This document shows, piece after piece, positions 57,545 to 64,000 of a stretch of 64,000 nt of DNA. Each line of letters begins with the position of its first letter. The first letter of the stretch is position 1. A program made the position numbers and the translations under genes. Source of the DNA: Toxorhynchites rutilus septentrionalis. Lineage: Eukaryota > Arthropoda > Insecta > Diptera > Culicidae. The stretch covers positions 76,496,542 through 76,560,541 of the forward strand of contig NC_073746.1 of the NCBI RefSeq assembly GCF_029784135.1, written 5' to 3'. Below the pieces are notes generated by a model. It worked only from the letters and a program-made list of their open reading frames with translations. It did no database searches and had not been told where the DNA came from.

Positions 57545-58950
57545 ATGTGTTTTGTTCTTTTTTTGTCGTTTCATCATGGATGGACCTGAGTAAACCATGC
57601 AAATTTTTCACGCATCGTAAGAAACGCGGTCCTTTTTCAATAAAAATGAAACCGGCCATAACATAACAGTTAATAGTTATCGCTCCAGGGTCATGATCCA
57701 TGACTTTTTCGTACCACAATTGTGTGTCCTCGATGTGAAGGAATTTCGGTTTTAACAATACGATGCGCCATGCCACGCCTCGTAATTCATTTATTGAAAG
57801 AAACCTACGGCGAATAAATATTTTGGCGTAATGGACCTGTGAATTGCACTCCAAGATCTACAATTTTATACAGCGTTGGACTTTTTCTTTGCGACGCTAT
57901 GTGTAGTCTCTGGTCAAGCCGCAAACGATTCGCAACATTAGCGTTTACAAAGGATAGCTATACTTCGATTTAACGATCCGGAAAAGGGCAATTCAGATTC
58001 AATTACGTGAAAATGGAATCTCCCACGCTATCTGACTTATTCTCCAGACATTGTTCCCTCTAATTCCAGCTTATTTGGTTGAATGACAAACAGCCTGACA
58101 CTAACAAGTATGGAACGTTAACTCTTGAAATAAATAAATAATAAATAAAAAATGTCGACAATACCGTGAATTAGAAATATACAAAAAAAAATCCGAATTA
58201 AGTTTCAAATTTCATAAGCAAACAGCAGAATCAAAAGAAAAATGCAGTCTCAATTTATCTTTCGGTACAAAATATCCAAAACACTATTCTAGTCTGCATC
58301 AGATATCACTAACTACACGATCAGGAAACGAATGATAAAAATTTGATCTCATTGAGATACAGTAAACCGTTAGTAACCATTACAAATAAACAAATTATGT
58401 TTTTTTTTTCTTAAATACAGTTTCATCAAATTCCACAGCACGGTTTGCGATTTGACACAAGAAAGATGCTTTTTCATTCACATATTATCGAACGACGGAA
58501 GTAGTTTGTGAGTAATACTGCATTTATTCCGGAAGCAATTTTATTTTCTCGAATCATTTATTCATGGAATGAAAAAAACTTCCGGTGTGACTGCAGTTCT
58601 ACTTCCGAGAGATACTTATAAAATCTTCTATAACATTAATTTTGAAACGGAACTCTGGTCGTTATCAAATAAATTATCTCAAGCAACTTCTCCTGAAGGA
58701 ACAACATTGATTGTTCCAGTTCCAAAATCCACTTAGTGCTTTTTTTTAATTATATTCAGGTCGTCGGTTGACGTTTGGAACTGAATTGGCTACCTAATAT
58801 CACATTAAAGGCAAAATTCCGAAATGTAGGATGTAGGTTCCGCCCGAAAATGAATAAATGCATTTTGGAGACTCATTAAAGACTTTTTTTGATACCTGTA
58901 CCAAATTAAAAAGAGAAAAATCCTGGAAAATATTCTGCCTGATTTCTCTC
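57545..58950. other. Intergenic DNA upstream of the secreted-protein gene
   Basis: A 103-codon frame on the minus strand (57,543-57,854) contains LHIEDTQLWYEKVMDHDPGA but matches no family I know. The remainder is AT-rich, and 58,700-58,950 is likely proximal regulatory DNA. Confidence 0.35.
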
Positions 58951-58956
58951 GACTCA

Positions 58957-58996
58957 TATATAAAGGTATGGTATAGAGCAGGCTACTCATTCAGTC
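58957..58996 (+). promoter_or_regulatory. TATA box and initiator of the secreted-protein gene
   Basis: TATATAAAG (58,957-58,965) and the initiator TCAGTC (58,991-58,996), with +1 at about 58,992, have standard pol II spacing. The 5' UTR is about 73 nt, to ATG 59,066. Confidence 0.8.
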
Positions 58997-59065
58997 GGAC
59001 TTTAGCTGTCGGTGCAAACATTCTGGGAAAAAAGTGTGATACTCTGATTCTGTGATATTCTCAAA

Positions 59066-60236
59066 ATGAGGAAGCTAATAGCTTTTGTGACGCTCATGGT
59101 GTTGACCATCTACAATCTCGAAGCAAAGCATGGTGAGTAAAACAATTATCAATAATTATTTCATAATGAAATGAATAGAATTTACGCTCAACGGACAGAA
59201 AACCTGAACTAACATTTAATTTCCAGTTGGCAGGTCTCCCGGCAAATTCAATCATGATGGTGATAATATTCTCACCGCTACTGGCCACCATTCCAAACTT
59301 CACAAAGCTAGTCATCCTCATGGCCACAATACTGCTAATGAGATCAAGGACGATAAAAGGCATCATCATAAACACCGCAAAGCTCATGATCGCAATCGCC
59401 AGCATCATAGTGCCCACAAGCATAAGCGGGGAGCTGATTACTACGAATCCATCCCGGACCTCGATTACGAATACGTTGAATACCAACCTGAATACTATCA
59501 GCCCTATGAACCACCCACATACTACGCTCCTCCACCACCATGCCCACAGGAGACCGCTAGCTATAAACCATCTGAAGTAACAATACCCACCAGTACCACC
59601 ACCACCACCACTGCCCCCTCCACCACCAGGAAGCCATTTTATCAGTATTGGGAGGCAACAAAAATCACCACAACTACACAACAACCAAAAATTTACTACC
59701 CTAAACCTATCAAACCTCCAGTGAAACCCCTTCCTGACTGGAAAACAACCACCACCACCACAACGACCACTACAACTCCTACCCCGTACACTACGCAATT
59801 GTATCTTCAATACAATATCACAAACACAACACCCGTTCCAACAATCATTCCAAACCCTTACATCGTAGACCACGTGGAGCATGAAATTAAAAACCCACAT
59901 CAGAATTTCCACGATGAGTTGGTACAGCGGCACAAGGATCGACTCGCCCACCTGGCAGAAACCATCAATAATGTCAGAGACAAAACAGCGCATGGAGTGA
60001 AAAGCATAATTGACCATCTACTGCCCTCGAAGCATACGGGCTTCCCCAACGGTTGTGGCTGTGAGCAGCAGATTTTGCAACTGGAACAATCGATGTTGCT
60101 TCTGGAGGAGGAACTGCTGAAGGTTAAATCTTTCCTGGCCGCTAGGGAGGCGTCAATTTCCGATGGGAAAACCAAAATTGTTAAGATAGTGAAGAAACCA
60201 AAAACAACGGCGGATGATCAGCTCATAGTGGCATAA
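59066..60236 (+). CDS. Secreted His-rich, Thr/Pro-rich protein with C-terminal coiled coil (exons 59066-59132, 59227-60236)
   Basis: The spliced CDS is 67+1010 nt, giving 358 residues. The signal peptide MRKLIAFVTLMVLTIYNLEA ends right before the intron (CATG|GTGAGT ... TTTCCAG|TTGG, 94 nt). Residues ~23-75 are rich in His, Lys and Asp (clusters of KRHHHKH type). Residues ~75-120 are Tyr/Pro/Glu-rich (YEYVEYQPEYYQPYEP). Two poly-Thr tracts around residues 125-200 are likely mucin-like O-glycosylation sites. The C-terminal ~130 residues form a charged helix (HLAETINNVRDK) and a heptad-like coiled coil (QILQLEQSMLLLEEELLKVK) after a CGC motif. I do not recognise a family. An extracellular matrix, cuticle-associated or salivary role is possible. 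Confidence 0.88.
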
Positions 60237-60480
60237 TTGTTAATTTGAATATTTTTTTATTGAGTTCAACATTTTCACACAAAGGTCCATTATTACTTTT
60301 ATGCAGAGATTTGAAATATCTTTTTTTTTCATTTTAATTGTAGTTATGTTATCTACTTAATTTTATAGCACATCAAAGCTTCATCAAAGTAAAATTATTA
60401 ACAAAAAACCCTACGAATCAAAAAGCACTTAACTACTTATACTAATATCACAGAACTGAGAATATAAAGCTAATATGAAT
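60237..60480 (+). other. 3' UTR region of the secreted-protein gene
   Basis: AT-rich sequence. No canonical AATAAA was seen close to the stop. AATATAAAG near 60,459 is the nearest variant. Confidence 0.35.
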
Positions 60481-60499
60481 GAATCAGCAGAAGCAGCAC

Positions 60500-61735
60500 A
60501 AGATAATTTGAAAGTAGACGCCGTTCTCTTAACTGAAAGCTATAACGAGGTAGATGCCAAACAAGAAGAATCTGTTTGATAAAATTTATAATCTCGATCG
60601 GCGACACAGACCACACTTCCTTGGGCTCCAGAATAGCCTTGTAAAGGTGTTGATGTCTGTGTCTAGATAGAGTTCCGCAATTACAGAGCAAATGTTTCGA
60701 GGTTTCGCTTTCGGCATTACCAAAGCGACAAATATCATCTTGTACTATGTTTTTGAGATGGTATTTACTCGGACAGTGTCCTGTTATAAGACCAGTGAAT
60801 GTGCTGAAGTCTTTGTTATTAAGCCTCAGCAATTGTTGGGTAATTTCAATACTAAAATGACGTGATTTAATTTTTTTGAATTCTATCCCCATCTAGGATT
60901 TCTTTCCATCTTTGAAGCTTTAGAGTGCTTTTCTTAGCCTCTAGCTGAACATGTTGGTTCAAAGGTAACAGGTGAAGGATAGCCTCCAGTGCCTTCGAGG
61001 GTGTTCTTCGCATTGCTCCCAGTGATTGCCACCATACTAATGAGGCATAGGTTATCGTAGGCCGCACAGCAATGTAGACCCACATAACAATTTTTGGTTT
61101 AAGACCCCATGTTCTGCCCATCATTTTAGAACATGACCATAGGACTGTATTGGTCTTACTGCTTATTGGATTTATGTGTGCATTCCAGTTCAGTTTGGTA
61201 TCAAGGGGTTACACCCAGATATTTCACTGAAGCGCTACTTTTTGCTTCCTCTTCCCCAAGATATAAAGACTGCATATGCTGTTTTTTTGGTGAAAGGAAT
61301 AATTGTTTTGTTTTTGAGGGATTTATGCTTAGACCTTCTGTGATACACCATGATTCTGTAAGGTTCAAGGCCATCTGCATCATGCTCGATATCACTTCGC
61401 AACCTTTTGCCTCTAGGCTTCTCAGAAGATCGCCAACTACTAGTGACCAAAGGAGAGGTGATAGAACTCCTCCTTGGGAACAACCCTTTGTTGCAATCAC
61501 AGATATCGACGACTCGCCCAACTCCGAGGTGATTTGACTATTTGTGAGCATTCCTTGGATCCATTCGACTGTACAGTCATCGAAATGCATTCTTCTCATA
61601 GACTATGTTATTGATAAATATGAAGCATTGTCGAAAGCACCTTCGATATCAAGAAACGCCCTAAATGCGGTTTCTTTTGACTAGAGTGATTTTTCAATTT
61701 TTGCCACAAGCCTGTGTAGTGCTGTGACCAGGGTT
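60500..61735 (-). pseudogene. Reverse transcriptase fragment of a non-LTR retrotransposon
   Basis: From 61,735 leftwards come TALHRLVAKIEKSL and FRAFLDIEGAFDNAS (first catalytic Asp). TKGCSQGGVLSPLLWSLVVG and LSINPSKTKQL follow, then a thumb-like region (RPTITYASLVWWQ). A Cys/His tail (DICRFGNAESETSKHLLCNC) ends it. The YADD active-site segment near 61,385 is disrupted by a frameshift. The tail is like R1/LOA-type elements and differs from the element at 20 kb. Several frameshifts are present. Confidence 0.82.
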
Positions 61736-62523
61736 GCCAACTATAATTTGAAAAGATCAGGAAGAAAAGTTCGTGCCGATTTTTGGGCAAACATAAAGTT
61801 TTATAGACAGAATCACTTTTTTTCCAATTTATTCATACTTGTTTGTTTTCCCATCGAAAACAGTTCAATATATTTTTTTATGCTGACCATAGAGTTGATG
61901 TTTTTGCCATTGAGAGAATTTTGCAGGGATCTTTTGATCGTTTTTTTTTCCAAAAACTTACAGCATCACTACAGTGAATTGTGAGGAAATCATTATTCAG
62001 AATTTCTTTGAATTCATTTTCCATTCATTCGAAAGAATCTTTACGCACCAAATAAGGAAAATACAGTAGAATCCGTTTATTATGAATCCGTTTATATTGA
62101 CCTACCGACTATTATTACGTTTTCACACAACGAAGTTTAGTTTCATATAAAATTCTTTGAAAAAGAAGTCGGATGATGAGTTGACTTTTTTACATGTATA
62201 AGTGCATATTTACATAATAAATGGGTTTTTTTCACCAAAGGCTTTGTATGACGTCCGCTTATTATGACCTACCTTCGATGTCATTGTAAACAAATTCCTC
62301 TGTATATCATAAATGTAATCGAATATATCATAAGTAAATCATTTGTTGAATGTTTCAATTTTAATGTTGTTTTATTCGATTACATATTTGTTTACTATAA
62401 TTTTACATTAAATGATTCTACTTTGAATCTGACGAGCAAATGTTATATAAAGTCCTCTTATATTGACTTGGAATTCAAAAAGTTTCTATTGAGTAATATT
62501 ACCCTATGAAGCGTACGCTATTC
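61736..62523. other. AT-rich DNA with transposon-end-like motifs
   Basis: CAGGGTTGCCAACTAT at 61,729-61,744 resembles a hAT end. ACAGTAGAATCCGTTTATTA (62,064-62,083) with repeats of TTAT(T)ATGACCTACC near 62,100 and 62,260 resembles a Tigger/pogo end. No complete element or gene. Confidence 0.4.
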
Positions 62524-62531
62524 GTAAATAC

Positions 62532-62862
62532 CAGGGGTATGACTAAAACGTCAAATCCCTCATATTGCCAATGTACCCAATATTGCTGCGGTTTACTGAC
62601 ATTTTGGTTCTGACAATTACTGTTGTTTACAACTCGGTCCGAGTATATAGTCAAATAGTGGCTAACTTTAAACTCCATGTTGAATGTGAACACCTCCATG
62701 TGAAACCGAAATATGAAAATCGCTTATGCAGTTAGAAATAAAGCAGCGCAATTTCCGTGATTTCAACGATTTCAATCCTCGCAAATGGTATGTTGGTAAA
62801 CAAATGACGCCATATTGATTTTGATTTTGGGTAGCCTATATTCAATTGATGTCTAACCCCTG
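62532..62862. mobile_element. hAT-type MITE with perfect 8-bp target duplication
   Basis: The termini CAGGGGTATGAC and GTCTAACCCCTG are inverted. GTAAATAC is duplicated exactly at 62,524-62,531 and 62,863-62,870, the 8-bp footprint of hAT transposition. The 331-bp body is non-coding. Confidence 0.93.
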
Positions 62863-62950
62863 GTAAATACACATCGTACAAGGTAATGTTGTTCCTCAAG
62901 CATTATTTCGTTATCATGGCTTGGATTCGTCAGGTTAATAAAATTATCTA

Positions 62951-63438
62951 CGAGGGTCGTTCAAAAAATAAGTTTCAGTACCTCAGAAATCGCGGAAAAA
63001 TAAAGTTAGGACAAGAAACAAGGTGATTTTCGTAATCTACGTTTATTTTTTTATTTTTCTACATAATCACCGTAACGTTCGAGGCCAACTTTTTGAAGTA
63101 CGATATAACTGCGTCACGAATTTCTTCAGTCTTATCGAATCGTTGACCGCCCAACGCCTGTTTCATCACCGTACTATTGTGAAGTTTTGGACCGATTAAA
63201 AACCGCGATTAAGAACAAAAGATCAGGTTTATTGACTAGAGGAGTCTTCCTCATCCACGATAATGCACGGCCCCATTCTGCTCGCGTAACTCAAGAGCAA
63301 TTGAAAAAATTCAAATGGACTGTGTTCGAGCATCCTCCTTACTCCCCAGAGCTCGCCCGTAGCGACTATCACTTATTCCCGGGGTTGAAACAGGCGTTGG
63401 GCGGTCAACGATTCGATAACACTGACAAAAATTCGTGA
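62951..63438. mobile_element. Rearranged mariner (DD34D): two head-to-head fragments
   Basis: CGAGGGTCGTTCAAAAAA after TA (62,949-62,950) is a mariner end. The minus strand to about 63,170 reads the C-terminus (KQALGGQRFDKTEEIRDAV). The plus strand at 63,170-63,438 reads FLIHDNARPHSARVTQ and SPELARSDYHLFPGL (34 residues between the Asp codons), then KQALGGQRFDNTDK. The same segment thus occurs twice in opposite orientation, evidence for an internal inversion or fold-back duplication. Confidence 0.8.
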
Positions 63439-63439
63439 T

Positions 63440-63500
63440 GGGTGCACCCGTGGCCGAGTGGTTAGCGTCTCGCGTAACTCAACAGGGAACGTCGTTTAAA
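63440..63500 (+). repeat. Feilai-like SINE, internally deleted
   Basis: The head GTGCACCCGTGGCCGAGTGG and TTAGCGTCTCG join directly to the distal CAACAGGGAACGTC, so the middle ~190 bp are missing. Confidence 0.75.
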
Positions 63501-64000
63501 CACATTGAAGACATAGTCCTAACCCTAACTTAACTTTTTTGTCTATAAACTTCCTGCATTTCCGCCAAAACTACATAACATCAAATCATCGTCAGACACA
63601 ACTTTCGTTCAAGATTTATCCCTTATTTACAGGGAATGAGTCGCATTTTCACATCGAACACATTTTTTATATGTAGAATTAGCTTTCATTAAAAAAAATG
63701 GTTTAAAAGCGTGTTCATTCATCCCGAACATCCGTTCTGCATTTTTGCTTCACAGAAATGGAACACGGAGCTCAATGTTGTCTATGTTGAATTGCGTCGG
63801 AAGGTTGGCACATTTGCACAACTCAATTGGACTTGAGTCGAACGTATTTCAGAAAGCAAAATTGCAATCCATTCGGATAAATTTGACTCTGACGGCGTTG
63901 CTCATGATAGCGTTTCCCAAGTGAATGTATTCTTCCTTAAGCCACTCATGTTGATTAGGTCGTAGAAATCGCAGACGTTCGCTCTCTAATTTCGCGTACC
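63501..64000. other. Terminal stretch, nothing recognised
   Basis: No reading frame, repeat boundary or RNA gene could be supported. Confidence 0.45.

Noticed and set aside
57543..57854. 103-codon minus-strand ORF next to the Feilai-like SINE
   Set aside because: No recognisable domain, no start or splice context, and equally plausible product in another frame; left unannotated as a gene.
59094..60017. 307-codon minus-strand ORF opposite the secreted-protein gene
   Set aside because: The Gly/Cys/Trp-rich product is what the complement of Thr/Pro/His codons gives. The + strand has promoter, signal peptide and splice sites.
60217..60400. tRNA genes in the window
   Set aside because: All tRNA-like stretches found (6.0, 6.4, 14.2, 30.2, 37.7, 57.5 and 63.4 kb) are heads of SINEs with tails and target duplications; none elsewhere forms a free-standing tRNA.

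Overview
This window reads as nuclear DNA from a culicine mosquito (Aedes/Culex-type). It is AT-rich, most of its length is transposon debris, and it carries tRNA-derived SINEs resembling the mosquito Feilai family, mosquito-type ITmD37E (DD37E) elements, and two intron-containing genes with insect-style core promoters or signal peptides. There are no bacterial operons, CRISPR arrays or rRNA genes. The only tRNA-like sequences are SINE heads.

Two host genes can be supported. The first is a peritrophin-like gene on the + strand. A signal-peptide exon at 35,100-35,307 is joined across a 7.4-kb transposon-filled intron to exons 42,676-42,855 and 42,919-44,477. It encodes a 648-residue secreted protein with nine chitin-binding type-2 (CBM14) domains. 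The second is a two-exon gene (59,066-59,132 and 59,227-60,236) with a clear TATA box and initiator. It encodes a 358-residue secreted His-rich, Thr/Pro-rich protein with a C-terminal coiled coil that I do not recognise. A small exon-like ORF near 54.9 kb and a frameshifted coding-like stretch near 5.6 kb are weaker candidates.

The most striking structure lies at 45.8-51.2 kb. It is a satellite array with an exact 197-bp period and no indels over 19 consecutive monomers, and a 985-bp (5 x 197) higher-order repeat. Two copies of a unique-looking spacer flank it, exactly 4,254 bp apart, and a TATA/Inr promoter lies immediately upstream, pointing into the array. This architecture resembles the satellite that makes the tapiR piRNAs of Aedes; that identification is an inference.

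The rest is layered transposon archaeology. 1-14 kb holds two ITmD37E copies, a non-LTR fragment, nested SINEs, a hAT relic and a mariner. 14-18 kb holds SINEs and a complete-ended pogo-like element. 19.9-22.2 kb holds an RNase H-bearing non-LTR 3' end and a 1.17-kb palindrome. 24.8-31.3 kb holds a MITE family, a Tc1 element inserted inside a DD37E transposase, and two foldback arrays built from ~120-bp units rich in ATGGC/GCCAT. 31.5-33.7 kb is another large palindrome. 36.5-41 kb (inside the peritrophin intron) holds mariner and DD37E-like relics, a SINE and MITEs. 51.4-54.5 kb is a multi-unit inverted array interrupted by a TA-flanked MITE. 55.6-56.8 kb is a rosa-like (DD41D) mariner. 60.5-63.5 kb holds a reverse-transcriptase fragment, a hAT MITE with a perfect 8-bp target duplication, and a rearranged mariner.
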